From positions 558,001-622,000 of the forward strand of contig NW_024045136.1 in assembly GCF_012273895.1 (NCBI RefSeq): a DNA stretch of 64,000 nucleotides, in the 5' to 3' direction. How positions within the stretch are numbered: position 1 is the first letter of the stretch; each line of letters starts with the position of its first letter. A model generated the notes under the pieces. The model had not been told where the DNA came from. It was given only the letters and a program-made list of their open reading frames with translations, and did no database searches. Shown here one piece after another: positions 56,801 to 64,000 of this stretch. Source of the DNA: Zerene cesonia (lineage: Eukaryota; Arthropoda; Insecta; Lepidoptera; Pieridae). A program made the translations under genes and the position numbers.

Positions 56801-57293
56801 CTTTACCTAGCAAATTGTTATATAATTAGATAAAAAAAAAAATACAAAAAAAAACAATCCAATTAATACATAAAACACTACGAAAAAGGAGATATAAAGT
56901 GGAGCTAAATGAGGTAGCCACTCAGTTTTTCATTTCATTCACTTTATATTAATTTGGATTTTGTTTTGTCTTAATTTCTATGCAAATAACTTTAATTCCT
57001 AAAAACAACAATATTTCCATAACAATGGACCAATTTTTTATTATTCTTGGCACATCATTACTTTATACTAATTTTGAATTGGATATAAAAAAGTCTACAA
57101 GTTCCCTAATTTATTATCATCTTCTTATAATCGATTCTTTATAAATGTTAAAGGAATAGTTTTAAAATATAACGAGGAAGGTTATAAAAATTAAACCTGT
57201 TACTTACCCTGTCCTAATATCTGATACGAATTTCACAATATTTTCGATGCTTTTTTCATCCAGATCCTGGACATTCCCTTCTAAAGGTGGCAT
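48268..57293 (-). CDS. eIF2B2: translation initiation factor eIF2B subunit beta, complete, 10 exons
   Basis: Gene-level entry; exons are 57293-57208, 56511-56380, 55643-55511, 54576-54460, 53721-53545, 52527-52432, 51780-51682, 50812-50712, 49801-49715 and 48340-48268. They join in phase into 366 residues (human beta subunit is 351). eIF2B is the cytosolic guanine-nucleotide exchange factor that reloads eIF2 with GTP. The beta subunit belongs to the alpha-beta-delta regulatory core that senses phosphorylated eIF2. Family hallmarks seen in order: N-terminal helical part with NMVRRVLRAIRDEQ, EHIHADEVILTYGAS, MPRVNK, VVVGVRAALAGGAV, APLYKLSP, FVPHDHVTLFVTN and the C-terminal GGSSPSYIYRLLSELY. 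The start ATG opens the first exon, and no upstream in-frame exon is needed. Introns hold Lep1 and other repeats. The donor after 51682 (CCG then GTTGGT) is weak. Identification is very secure. Confidence 0.97.
48480..48775 (+). mobile_element. retroposon family S3 copy
   Basis: CCGACTCGCACCTGGGAAGT to CATGGGCGGTGGTAGCGCTT, CCATCAGGCGACC and GATGACATAAAAAAAATG. Lies in the last eIF2B-beta intron. Confidence 0.6.
48990..49165 (-). mobile_element. Helitron-like element (family N)
   Basis: AGCCAGTAAACGCTGTTCTG, ATCGGTCCAGCCGTTTCGAG, ACACGAGAATTTTATATATA. eIF2B-beta last intron. Confidence 0.6.
49206..49375 (-). mobile_element. Helitron-like element (family P)
   Basis: TAGCTGTTCACTTCGGCTTC, CGTGGTACATATATAGCCTA, ATCGGTCCAGCAGTTTGTGC. 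Confidence 0.55.
49484..49690 (-). mobile_element. Helitron-like element (family M)
   Basis: CTAGACGCTCGTCCCGTCTC to AACTTTCACATTCACAATAT. It ends about 25 bp beyond the donor side of eIF2B-beta exon 9. Confidence 0.6.
49715..49801 (-). CDS. eIF2B2: eIF2B-beta exon 9
   Basis: SGESAVTQVFAPMYDFVPHD then HVTLFVTN and a split Leu. Acceptor TACACACAG, donor GTAAGT. Confidence 0.95.
50199..50402 (+). mobile_element. hairpin-bearing retroposon 3' end with CTT-rich tail
   Basis: GCTGCCACTGTCAG, hairpin CCACTGA-AAA-TCAGTGG, a second hairpin AGAGTCTAAG with CTTAGACTCT around a 13-base loop, ACTGAGTGGATCTCC, T-rich stretch, AATAAATG, then a CTT-rich tail. Sister of 37925-38162. Confidence 0.6.
50520..50695 (+). 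mobile_element. Helitron-like element
   Basis: CTACACTAATATAACAAAGA at 5', ACGGGCGAAGTCGGGGCGGA then GAGCTAG at 3'. A 5' fragment of the same type is at 49845-49965. Confidence 0.55.
50712..50812 (-). CDS. eIF2B2: eIF2B-beta exon 8
   Basis: VVALAPLYKLSPLHSCDHTH then FNALAPPYTALPY and a split Met. APxxKLSP is the conserved signature. Donor GTGAGT. Confidence 0.95.
50880..51000 (-). repeat. non-LTR retroposon 3' end (family T)
   Basis: AAAAATTCTTTATTGTCCAC to CTTATCGCTTGCAAGCGATC then TCTTCCAGACAACC. Confidence 0.6.
51203..51318 (-). mobile_element. SINE family S4 head, reverse, with + sense body
   Basis: TATCACGAGGCAGGTTCGAA, CGAAGCAACGCCAAACCTCA, then TATTTCAATGCTATAAAACT in plus sense. 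Confidence 0.5.
51537..51645 (+). repeat. interspersed repeat (family Q)
   Basis: AGAAATTAAAAACTTTTTAA to ACAGCGAGCGTGGTCACGGG then GAGACT, ending 37 bp beyond eIF2B-beta exon 7's donor. Confidence 0.6.
51682..51780 (-). CDS. eIF2B2: eIF2B-beta exon 7
   Basis: VVVGVRAALAGGAVLGEGGL then LAVTTAARHYSVP, aligning with VIIGTKTILANGAL of the human protein. Acceptor TTTTTAG. The donor GTTGGT departs from consensus, but phase and similarity require it. Confidence 0.93.
52105..52330 (+). repeat. interspersed repeat
   Basis: ACCCCCGACACAAAAAGAGG then GGTGTTATAGGTTTGAC, a GTCT run, and CATAACTCCCGAACGGATGC. The layout is familiar from lepidopteran interspersed repeats. Confidence 0.45.
52432..52527 (-). 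CDS. eIF2B2: eIF2B-beta exon 6
   Basis: SAAMAARLSTLGVNVTYVNG then AVVGALMPRVNK. A Lep1 Helitron begins only about 28 bp before the acceptor (52555-52777). Confidence 0.95.
52555..52777 (+). mobile_element. Lep1-type Helitron in eIF2B-beta intron 5
   Basis: AACTATAAGTATTATAAATG near 5', GCGGGTGAAACCGCCGGGAC then GCATCTAG at 3'. Slightly longer 5' end than other copies. Confidence 0.73.
53352..53495 (+). mobile_element. SINE family S1, 3' half
   Basis: GAATCGGCATGTCCAAAAAT, ACTTGGCCAGCGTGGTGGAT, CCCAGCAGTGGGAACATGAA then TGTGCTGATGATGATG. Ends about 50 bp from eIF2B-beta exon 5. Confidence 0.65.
53545..53721 (-). CDS. eIF2B2: eIF2B-beta exon 5
   Basis: LLAELESSTSSICGQAKEHI then HADEVILTYGASALVEKFLK and SSGTSKVKLVVVEGPQVAE. 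Start of the Rossmann-like C-terminal domain. Donor GTACGT. Confidence 0.96.
53740..53985 (+). mobile_element. composite Helitron-like element (family K), 3' truncated
   Basis: CTTTAAACGAGCAATTCTTG, a TA run at 53768-53799, GGGGGTTTCGGGGGCGATAA and CTGACATCTATTGGCGAATA. The Lep1-like end is absent. Confidence 0.62.
54460..54576 (-). CDS. eIF2B2: eIF2B-beta exon 4 (variable linker)
   Basis: SSEYSGESLQRLVLAASSRR then ATLPSNHDLREPIRDHIAE, phase 0 to 0. The region is poorly conserved in the family, but the phase fits both neighbours. Acceptor ATATTCCAG, donor GTAAGG. Confidence 0.9.
54635..54692 (-). mobile_element. Lep1-type Helitron 3' end fragment
   Basis: CTAGCTGTGCCCCGTGGTTT to CCGGAGGAATATCCGGG. 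Confidence 0.55.
55121..55276. mobile_element. hAT-type MITE with 8-bp target duplication
   Basis: Terminal inverted repeats CAGTGGCGTAGCTA (55121-55134) and TAGCTACGCCACTG (55263-55276) are perfect over 14 bases. They are flanked on both sides by CAGATAGA (55113-55120 and 55277-55284). An 8-bp duplication and CAGTGGCG ends are typical of the hAT superfamily. The 156-bp interior is GC-rich, with GGGCCCTGGTGCA twice, and has no open frame. It lies in eIF2B-beta intron 3. Confidence 0.88.
55511..55643 (-). CDS. eIF2B2: eIF2B-beta exon 3
   Basis: SLVNAVRGTGRRLAKALPQE then LIAANMVRRVLRAIRDEQRA and LANQ. NMVRRVL is strictly conserved in eIF2B alpha/beta/delta subunits. Confidence 0.96.
55788..55876 (-). 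mobile_element. Lep1-type Helitron 5' end fragment
   Basis: TTTTTGCGTGAAAGAGTAAC to TTTCACATTTATAATATTAG, joined to a family P-like left part (GGCTTCGCCCGTAGTAAATA). Confidence 0.55.
56380..56511 (-). CDS. eIF2B2: eIF2B-beta exon 2
   Basis: ISIRPVTNQQQNLNRKLQGS then NKIAVATVTLLEQIITEASN and TSA with a split Leu. Acceptor TTTCTTTAG, donor GTAAGT. Confidence 0.93.
56531..56557. repeat. (TA)n microsatellite
   Basis: Short TA run just outside eIF2B-beta exon 2. Confidence 0.9.
56600..56730 (+). mobile_element. SINE family S2 copy
   Basis: GATTCCTGGTAGGGATGCAC, AAGGCTGATCACCTACTTGT, ATGGGACTTCACTTA. Intron 1 of eIF2B-beta. Confidence 0.6.
57208..57293 (-). CDS. eIF2B2: eIF2B-beta exon 1 (start)
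   Basis: MPPLEGNVQDLDEKSIENIV then KFVSDIRT and a split Gly. Donor GTAAGT. Confidence 0.95.
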
Positions 57294-58153
57294 TTTTACT
57301 TAGAATCTGAGATGGTTATAATTATTTAACAAAATAGAAACGTTTCCTCCAAAAATATCAAAACATAACCTTCAATATACGTAATATTTTGTTATTAGAT
57401 TGACACTTGACAGTTTGATTGCCACACCATTGACAGAAACTACTTTTCTTTAAGAGTATCAAATGTGAGTAATCAATATTATCGGATAGTCGATTTCAAA
57501 GAGTTGTATAATAATACGGGGTCGAATTAATTAAAACCAACAAAGCACCTTTTACTATGGTATAGTGTGTTATATGCTAATGTTGAAATAATCGTATCTT
57601 AAAAACGTCTAGTGTATTAGTAAACTAATAAAAAGCAACTTTCCTATTTTACTCCAATATGAATTTTTATGGATCTTCTCATATAACGTATCTCCTATAT
57701 AATATCCTCTCTTTTTTTGTATCCTCTATTTGTATCCTCGATTTCGACAGTGTTGTTCTATCTCATAAGAACTCAATTTTTAATGTTTTATTACTAACAA
57801 TATGAGTTAGTTCTTTGCGTGGCGTTAAGGAAAAAATAAAAGCGCAGTAGTATATCGCATATTATAAGAAAATTGTATATTTTGTGAGTAATAACTACTA
57901 GAAAACTAACATTGTATGAGCAAAGAGCTTTTACAATTAAAGGTCATTCACATGACATACATTTCTGTAACAGTTAAAACTTAGAAGCCTTTTCAGGTGA
58001 TACAAAATTAGCACCCCTCAAAAAGCACCTTATAATTTCTTAGATTACCCTATTATTATACTACTCTTTGGATTAGATTCTGTTGGGTTAAGCCATTAAC
58101 AAAGAGAAAAAAAGAAACAGATGTAAAAAAAATATTTTCACAAATAAATACAC
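57294..58153. other. spacer between eIF2B-beta start and downstream poly(A) of neighbour gene
   Basis: About 0.86 kb, AT-rich, with no repeat family or exon recognised. It should contain the eIF2B-beta promoter; no TATA box is evident near the ATG. Confidence 0.5.
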
Positions 58154-58159
58154 TTTATT
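58154..58159 (-). terminator. poly(A) signal of 58.4-60.2 kb gene
   Basis: TTTATT on the plus strand (reverse AATAAA), 258 bp past the stop codon at 58417. Confidence 0.45.
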
Positions 58160-58416
58160 TCGTCAATTAAACTTAGTAATGATTCGAATCATACGTTTTT
58201 ATTATATGAAGATTAATGAACAACTAAATATTTTCAAATATTATAAAATTAATATGTAATCTAAAATTGCAATACTTTTTTACGTAGTAAGTACTACAAA
58301 ACATTAAAAAAATATATCTTATGGATAAATTTAAACAAAATAGTAGAACACATGATTAAAAATTCATCTGCAATCTTTTAAAATTTAAAATCTTATTAGG
58401 ATGTTGAAATCCAATA

Positions 58417-58835
58417 TTACACACATATGTGATTATTACACGAGCACAAATTGTATATAATAGGTTTGCCAACAAACAAGTTATTCCAAAAATTACTACA
58501 ATAATTCTCATCATTGTCCGAAAAGCTTGTCTGAGCAGTCTTGCTTTTCTTAACTTTCGATGAAGATGCATTCGAAATGTGTTTTCGTTTTATTCCCTTT
58601 TCCGATAACAAAATTTTCGGAGTAGAACACATAAGAGGTTCTACGCTTACTTCTGAAGCATCACTCGAATACATTGATAGTTCTGAAGCAGCAAAGCTTA
58701 ATGAATTTGGATAACCAGTAGAGGAATGTTCACTTAAGTGTTTGTATACGTCAGTAGTACGAAGGGAACATTTATTCTTTCGCATGATGTCTGGATAAGA
58801 CAGTGGGTCGCCATTAGATTTATTTTCACTTGCAT
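58417..58835 (-). CDS. uncharacterised protein exon 3 (stop)
   Basis: 419 bases. Begins ASENKSNGDPLSYPDIMRKN, includes LLSEKGIKRKHISNASSSKV, ends NHICV and stop. Acceptor TTTATTTCAG. Confidence 0.8.
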
Positions 58836-60202
58836 CTGAAATAAAGTAATCTTATTAATAAAAACAGATCTATACATTCCATAATATTACTATGCTACTA
58901 GCAATAAATTTATTTAATTTACAATTTTACATTATACATATTATTTATGCGGGTATGTCTAACCCAAAGCTAAGCGTAGATTACATAACTGTACACAATT
59001 GTACTGTTTAAACTTTAATATCAAAAGTGTGTGTTTTTTCATACCTTCAGTGCTAGCAAGTTTATGAAATTCATTAGATGGCGATCTAGACCTAACAGGA
59101 GAACTAACTGCTGGTATTATGTCATCCTGACAACCTTGATAATCACGCGCATCAGAATTTGACGAACGCGATTTATTTGACCCTGATGTATCGTTTTCAT
59201 CTATCACGCTTAATTCTTCGTTGTCTTCACGACTGTGGGCTCCTGAAGATCTTTCCATAATAACATTATCAGAATTATATAAGCATTGGATGGCATACGT
59301 TTCTGGAGAACTTTTTTCTTCAATTGCATTTAATTCTACTGGTTCTTTGTCAATGCCACCAGTTATCGAGGCATTATAGCCTCTTTGATCTGACGATATA
59401 ATTTCTTTCATTGTTTTCTCTAACTCTTGATAAAACTCATCTGATTCATCGACATCTTTTCTTTTAGGTACCACTTCAACATTAAGTTCTGGTAAACTTT
59501 CAGTGGAGTCAGATCTGGTATGTGGCTCACGTAATTCTGGTATAGGAGATAAAGCTGAAATTCAATTGATTTGCTTTCATTAATTCTGTTATTCTTTGTT
59601 TTTTCATATGTATCTATACCTTCGCATTACTATATGATATGCTAGACCGCTCCGCTCGGATATCAAGATTCCTGTATTGTCCCAGGGGAGCATTTAATTG
59701 GGATAAAAAGCATTCCATCACCCAAGTTAGCTCATACCCTGTCTGCATACAAAACTTCATCAAAATCCGTTCAGTAGTAAAAGTGTGATTGACGGACAAA
59801 CATCCAAACAAACAAACTTTCACATTTACAATATTACTGTGATAATTTTAGCTATAATTGGCGTTGTCGGAGATTAGTTGCGGAGGAAGTTTATGAAATT
59901 TAAACGACAAAGTGCACCCCTTTCGTTTTTAGGAAAAATATAAAAAAAAAATAGATATTTTCCTTTGATAAGAATAGCAACATTTCGGGGAGTGGGTGGA
60001 GGAGGTGGGGAGGTTGATCCTTCTAACGATATCTAGTAGTGGTAGGTAATTATAGTGGAAACATGCAGATGCAGACTTAATATTGTCGTGTTTAAGAAAC
60101 ATATCTGAAATATGGTCTAAACTTACTTGGTTCATCTTGGAATAGCTTTCTTGCTAAATACCATTTCTTTCGCTGCCACTCTTCTATACTCAAGCGCGAC
60201 AT
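58417..60202 (-). CDS. uncharacterised Ser/acid-rich, probably nuclear protein, 3 exons, 334 residues
   Basis: Gene-level entry; exons are 60202-60127, 59554-59045 and 58835-58417, joined in phase (split Thr, split Asp) with GTAAGT/CAG and GTATGA/CAG borders. The protein starts MSRLSIEEWQRKKWYLAR, a basic amphipathic stretch that is probably its only ordered part. A long Ser/Asp/Glu/Asn-rich region follows (residues ~30-200), with SSPVRSRSPSNEF and KKSKT/GIKRKH basic clusters that look like nuclear localisation and phosphorylation sites. The end is hydrophobic and Cys-containing (NFWNNLFVGKPIIYNLC). I do not recognise the family and no enzymatic motif is seen. It faces the ankyrin gene head-to-head and follows eIF2B-beta's orientation. 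The good splice sites and long open exons argue that it is real. Confidence 0.8.
59045..59554 (-). CDS. uncharacterised protein exon 2
   Basis: 510 bases. Starts LSPIPELREPHTRSDSTESL, includes VVPKRKDVDESDEFYQELEK and ELSVIDENDTSGSNKSRSSN, ends NEFHKLASTE with a split Asp. Acceptor AATTTCAG, donor GTATGA. Confidence 0.82.
59641..59836 (-). mobile_element. Helitron-like element (family M)
   Basis: CTAGACCGCTCCGCTCGGAT to AACTTTCACATTTACAATAT. In intron 1 of the uncharacterised gene. Confidence 0.6.
60127..60202 (-). CDS. uncharacterised protein exon 1 (start)
   Basis: MSRLSIEEWQRKKWYLARKL then FQDEP with a split Thr. Donor GTAAGT. Upstream of the ATG is AT-rich with no in-frame extension. 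Confidence 0.8.
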
Positions 60203-60799
60203 ATTTGAAAGTAGTTTTATTTATTTTAATAATTATATAATTCACATACTATGTGTATAATTGTGTACGGCAACGATGTTTTTAAAATCACGTTAAAAAA
60301 TTATGTTTGTGTGGGTATTTCGTAAAATTACAATCAAAGTGGGTAAACAAATGTCAAACTTGTGAATATATTTTATAAAGCCATAATATGTATCCATGGG
60401 CTATGTCGTTATTGTGCGTTCTCTCCATTAATTGTTTACTAGTCACAAAATAATCATTTATTTTCTTTTAATTAAATGCAAGCCATACTATATAAAATAT
60501 CCGAACGAAAACATCTGAAAACTGTCACCTTTGACAGCATTTGTCATTAACTTAGCTATTCAAATCGATATTATTGACTTGAATTTAAAAATAATAAATT
60601 TTCTAATAACTTCTGTAAAAAAGCTAGTTATCAAAGCTTCATCTGTTACCCTCACACTAAATACAAAAGTATATAAACTGTTTCTTTCACAAAACCTCCT
60701 TGAATATTATTTTTTGCGTATTATATAGCTGCAACGCTCCACCGATTCATGTAGCCGGAAATGTTGGATAAAACTAAAGTATTGTGTTAGTAGGTGACA
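60203..60799. promoter_or_regulatory. candidate bidirectional promoter
   Basis: 597 bp separate two divergent start codons (60202 minus, 60800 plus). It is AT-rich, with no repeat family recognised. No clear TATA or initiator can be assigned by eye. Confidence 0.4.
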
Positions 60800-60850
60800 A
60801 TGGACCTTTCCCCAGACGAAGAACACTTCCAGGGTCGATTGTTGCATCAG
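60800..60850 (+). CDS. ankyrin-repeat protein exon 1 (start)
   Basis: MDLSPDEEHFQGRLLHQ, preceded by GGTGACAATGG and followed by GTATGT. Too short to be decisive alone; supported by phase 0 joining to HQAALWDNLELVQELL. Confidence 0.78.
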
Positions 60851-63603
60851 GTATGTTATTAAATACATAGTTTTATATGAATTTGAAAGTATCTCCGTTA
60901 CAGAACAATAGTGGGGGTATTTCGCAATTCCATCTGATTCATTATACCATATTGTCATTGTGTTTGATATTAAATAAATACTCCCAAGAATTATATGTAG
61001 ATTATGTTCAGGACTAAGGAGTATTTTTTTTATTTAAATAATAAAATGAAAGCTATTTCCTCATTGGTATACAAATCTTAAATTTTTTATCAAAATGTTT
61101 TTATTCATTACAAATGACATTCAATTTTTTTTTTCATAAGAAGTAAAATACTTCTAAGTGGAAAGTTTAGGATCTAAGCTATGGATTAAAACAATATATT
61201 TATGTAAATTTATTTTCAAAACAAAACATACCAAAAATAAATTAAATATAGAAACTGTCTTTTTTATATGTTATTTTTGTTAAATATATATAACTAAGGA
61301 ACCACAATGGCTTTGCCCTTTGGTAAATACATAGGTACTCAGGGATCATATGTTATTTAAATTGACATACCTACAGACAAGAGTTACTTGCTTATTTTAA
61401 ATATTATTCAGGATAGAAAATTAGATAGGTATTTAGAAATTAAGACTTTTTAATAGATTTTTAAATGTGATTTATTCATTATATATTTTAACTCGACTTT
61501 TCTTACGATTTGGCCAACCACTATGTGAGGCTATTGAAAGTAGATCTCCAAATTTCAATAGAGATGGTTCGAAGAATCCAACACCTGGGTTCCGTGTATC
61601 AAGAATTTAAAACCCCACGTCAGACATACCAAAAGACTAGAAGACACTATCAGCCAATACCCAACATCTGGAAAAATACTCAACATACCAATTATGGAGA
61701 AATAGGTGGAGGTAGTTCACAAACAACAATTTTTGTAAGATCTTCAAGACATGTAAGATCCCAGAGACCATGCCTGTTGGGTTAAATAAATATAATGAAT
61801 AAATCGCTTTAAAATCTGTTAGTAGTTTTTGCATGAAAGAGTAACAAACATACACACATCCTAGTATTTTCTTGCGTTTGATTTTACGCGAGTATTATAC
61901 ATTTAGAAATTAAAGTCTCCCCGTGACCACACTCGCTGTAAAGTGTTCGAAACATCGGGTTAATAATATAATGAATAAATCGCGTTTAAAATCCGTTAAA
62001 AAGTTTTAATTTCTACACACACATCCTTACAAATTTTCGCATTTATAATATTAGTAAGATAGGATAGAAAGTAGGATATAATATTAGTAGGATAGTATGT
62101 AAGAATGTATGTTTGTTATACTTTCATGTGAAACTACTTGACCCATTTTGATGATACTAGACAATAGCTTATGTACAATTGTAATTGAACAAAAACACTT
62201 TCTTCTGTCCGTGGATTCATCCAATTCTTGTAGCGCAGGAATAAATTATCATAATATTTTGCAGATACATAAATATATATATATTTTTTTAATGTCATAG
62301 CGGGCAACTGAGCTGGTGGTTCGCCTGATGGAAAACGAATACCACCGCCCATGAACATTCGCACAGGCTCAGACCTCTGAGAATGCGCTGACTGCTTTTA
62401 AGGGATAATTGATAAGGAGAGGATTGATGACTGGAAACAAGGAATGGACTGGGAAGGGGCGAGGAGAAGGAAATATATTCCTACTTTTTTTCCTTTTTAT
62501 TTTACTTTACCTCAAAACTGGTTCAAACCCAATTGGAACCATTAGCTTACACTGGTGTTTCTGAATTAACTTCTTTTTAAATTATAATAAAAAAGCTTTT
62601 TTATTTGCCTTTCGTTCATATTGCAATAGAGCATTTTTATAATACGAATATTATGAATGGTGATGATGGCTAAAGAGTGACATAGGGTACTTTTCGCTGT
62701 GATTAATTCCCATGCCTTATTGGTGATAATATCTTTTGACCATGAGCTTAACTGGTACCACATACATATCCACAGGCGGCATTATGGGATAACCTCGAGC
62801 TGGTCCAAGAGCTATTGGCCAGCGGAGCTGACGTGGACGCGAGGGACGAGCACTGTCGCACCGCACTGCACGCTGCAGCGCTCGCTGAGCGCAGCAGGTG
62901 TCTGCCGGCGTTGTGTGCTGCTGGCGTGGACGTTAATGCTAGGTCTGATGAGGATACCGGTGGGAAGGTTTGGATTTAAGACGATTTTAATAAAATATTT
63001 GCAGAGTGATTGTGGTAGTTGTACAAAATGAAAACACAAAAAATCTTAATATGGCTTTAACTTTATACATTTAAAATATTCAACAAGCAGTTCGCTCCGG
63101 CTTCGCACGTGGTACATATTTTGCCTCTGTCATTCAGCGAAGTTGCACAGCTTTCGAATGGTGAAAGAATTTTTAAAATCGGTCCAGTTGAGTTTCTCCA
63201 TTACAAACAAGCAAACCAACAAAAATACAAAAAGAAAACAAAATCTTCTTCTTTATAATATAAGTGTAGATACTATAAATGCGAAAGTGCATTTTTTTTA
63301 TCAAAATAGAAAGATGCCAATTGCGGCCAAGCTGTGAACGTCACAACCCTGTTGTCAGCGGTCACTTCAATCAAAACCCTGTCGGCGGCCTTAATACCTA
63401 TACTATATTTCAAATCAAACGTCCGCACTGTGAACAGACAGCGTTACACGTCGCGGCGGAATGCGGCCACGCTGAGAACGTCACAGCGCTGTTGTCAGCG
63501 GGCGCTGACATCACAACACTTACAGCGGCCGGGGACAGCGCGCTGACGCTGGCCGAACGATCGCGGCATAGACACGCTGCGAACGTGCTGCGGGATGCGA
63601 GAG
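60800..63603 (+). CDS. ankyrin-repeat protein, first three coding exons, 3' end beyond window
   Basis: Gene-level entry; exons are 60800-60850, 62776-62967 and 63438-63603, with the last leaving in phase 1. The 136 visible residues start MDLSPDEEHFQGRLLHQ and continue straight into ankyrin repeats: AALWDNLELVQELLASGADV, DEHCRTALHAAALAE, AAGVDVNARSDEDTGGKTAL, HVAAECGHAENVTALLSAGA and ADITTLTAAGDSALTLAERS. TALHxAA, the GADV turn and GxxALxLA follow the ankyrin consensus, giving about four repeats. Ankyrin repeats bind partner proteins; nothing here reveals which, and I cannot name the orthologue. GT-AG borders and phase agree, though donor GTTTGG after 62967 is weak. It faces the uncharacterised gene. 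Confidence 0.87.
61905..62012 (-). repeat. interspersed repeat (family Q)
   Basis: AAATTAAAGTCTCCCCGTGA, CCACACTCGCTGTAAAGTGT, AAATCGCGTTTAAAATCCGT. Confidence 0.6.
62284..62475 (-). mobile_element. retroposon family S3 copy
   Basis: TTTTTTTAATGTCATAGCGG, GGTGGTTCGCCTGATGG, ACCACCGCCCATGAACATTC, and AAGGGGCGAGGAGAAGGAAA. Confidence 0.6.
62776..62967 (+). CDS. ankyrin-repeat protein exon 2
   Basis: 192 bases, phase 0 to 0: AALWDNLELVQELLASGADV then DARDEHCRTALHAAALAERS, RCLPALCAAGVDVNARSDED and TGGK. Acceptor TATCCACAG. Donor AAG followed by GTTTGG, chosen over GTGGGA because it keeps GGKTALHVAA in frame. Confidence 0.88.
63310..63390 (+). pseudogene. decayed duplicate of ankyrin exon 3
   Basis: 63321-63390 aligns without gaps to 63461-63530, offset exactly 140 bases, with 55 of 70 bases identical by eye. 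The matching frame is open (CGQAVNVTTLLSAVTSIKTL against CGHAENVTALLSAGADITTL) and is preceded by a T tract and TAG that could act as an acceptor. No good donor follows, and reading on would enter the real exon out of frame. The glycine and aspartate of the ankyrin turn are lost. Confidence 0.75.
63438..63603 (+). CDS. ankyrin-repeat protein exon 3
   Basis: 166 bases: TALHVAAECGHAENVTALLS then AGADITTLTAAGDSALTLAE and RSRHRHAANVLRDAR with a split codon. Acceptor GTGAACAG (poor pyrimidine tract). Donor GAG followed by GTCAGC. If the donor is not used the frame would stop at about 63632. Confidence 0.85.
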
Positions 63604-63819
63604 GTCAGCGTTGTCTATTGATATTTTGCTGATAACAAGTTATTACTTTGTTTTTTCAGTATTTATATGTTTGGAAGTTTTATTAATCATCATTTTGTTC
63701 TCGAGATTTTTGGTTAATGTGGATTAGTATCTTTATCGATGTTAAGTGTATGTATGTAATAATATACATTGTTAAATTTAAGATTCAAAATGGCCGACGG
63801 GACATATAATGTACATAAA

Positions 63820-63980
63820 TAGTTGTCCGCCCCGGTTTGGCCCGTGGTACATATAAAATGGCCTATAGCACACAGGGATTACACACATAATCAAAGAAAA
63901 AATTGAAATCAGCCCACTAGTAACTGAGATAAGTGCGTATAAACAAACTTTTCAGCTTTATTTTATTACTTTAAAATGTA
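63820..63980 (-). repeat. Helitron-like element (family P)
   Basis: AGTTGTCCGCCCCGGTTTGG then CCCGTGGTACATATAAAATG and AAACTTTTCAGCTTTATTTT. Confidence 0.5.
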
Positions 63981-64000
63981 GATGAATAAATCACGTTTAA

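Larger units (their letters stand above)
60851..62775 (+). other. 1.9-kb ankyrin-gene intron, repeat-filled
   Basis: Holds family Q fragments (61435-61505, 61795-61825 reversed, 61905-62012 reversed), Lep1 5' fragments at about 61805-61862 and 62018-62075, and an S3 copy at 62284-62475. Confidence 0.65.

Noticed and set aside
62955..62962. Donor ACCG/GTGGGA for ankyrin exon 2
   Set aside because: It would put the next exon out of frame; GTTTGG at 62968 preserves GGKTALHVAA.
63604..63632. Ankyrin exon 3 continuing to a stop as the true C-terminus
   Set aside because: A phase-consistent donor GTCAGC follows the Arg codon and ankyrin proteins of this type usually continue; kept only as an alternative.

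Overview
The window looks like nuclear DNA from a moth or butterfly (Lepidoptera). It is AT-rich, its genes are split by introns with GT-AG borders, and it is dense in short interspersed elements. The commonest is a ~200-bp element that begins TCCTACTAATATTATAAATG and ends in a GC hairpin followed by CTAG, the layout of the nonautonomous Lep1-type Helitrons of Lepidoptera. The species cannot be told from the sequence. Three assembly gaps are present (467-629, 20801-21800, 46977-47976).

Layout. (1) 24-18406, minus strand: fourteen exons of a RING-H2 E3 ubiquitin ligase of the RNF38/RNF44 family. I assembled them by following reading phase across every junction. The 3' end lies before base 1. 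The 5' end is upstream of 18406, possibly at the CpG-rich block near 22.3-22.5 kb. Several exons encode His/Pro/Ala tracts whose DNA is alternating purine-pyrimidine. (2) 18.4-22.6 kb: 5' flank or first intron, holding a gapped non-LTR retrotransposon fragment. (3) 22.6-46.9 kb: a gene-poor, repeat-rich stretch of Helitron-like elements, SINEs, retroposon tails and microsatellites. I find no supportable protein-coding gene there. (4) 48268-57293, minus strand: a complete ten-exon gene for translation initiation factor eIF2B subunit beta (366 residues). (5) 58417-60202, minus strand: a complete-looking three-exon gene for a 334-residue, Ser/acid-rich, probably nuclear protein that I do not recognise. 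(6) 60800-63603 and beyond, plus strand: the first three coding exons of an ankyrin-repeat protein. It sits head-to-head with gene 5 across about 600 bp, so the two may share a promoter.

The genes show no common pathway; this is an ordinary eukaryotic neighbourhood, not an operon or defence island. The most notable observations are a decayed in-frame duplicate of an ankyrin exon exactly 140 bp upstream of the real one, a duplicated exon end plus a GC-AG intron in the RING gene, Z-DNA-prone polyhistidine exons, Helitron-like elements with swapped 3' halves, a hAT MITE with a perfect 8-bp target duplication, and a hairpin-bearing retroposon tail family. I found no clearly new multi-gene system.
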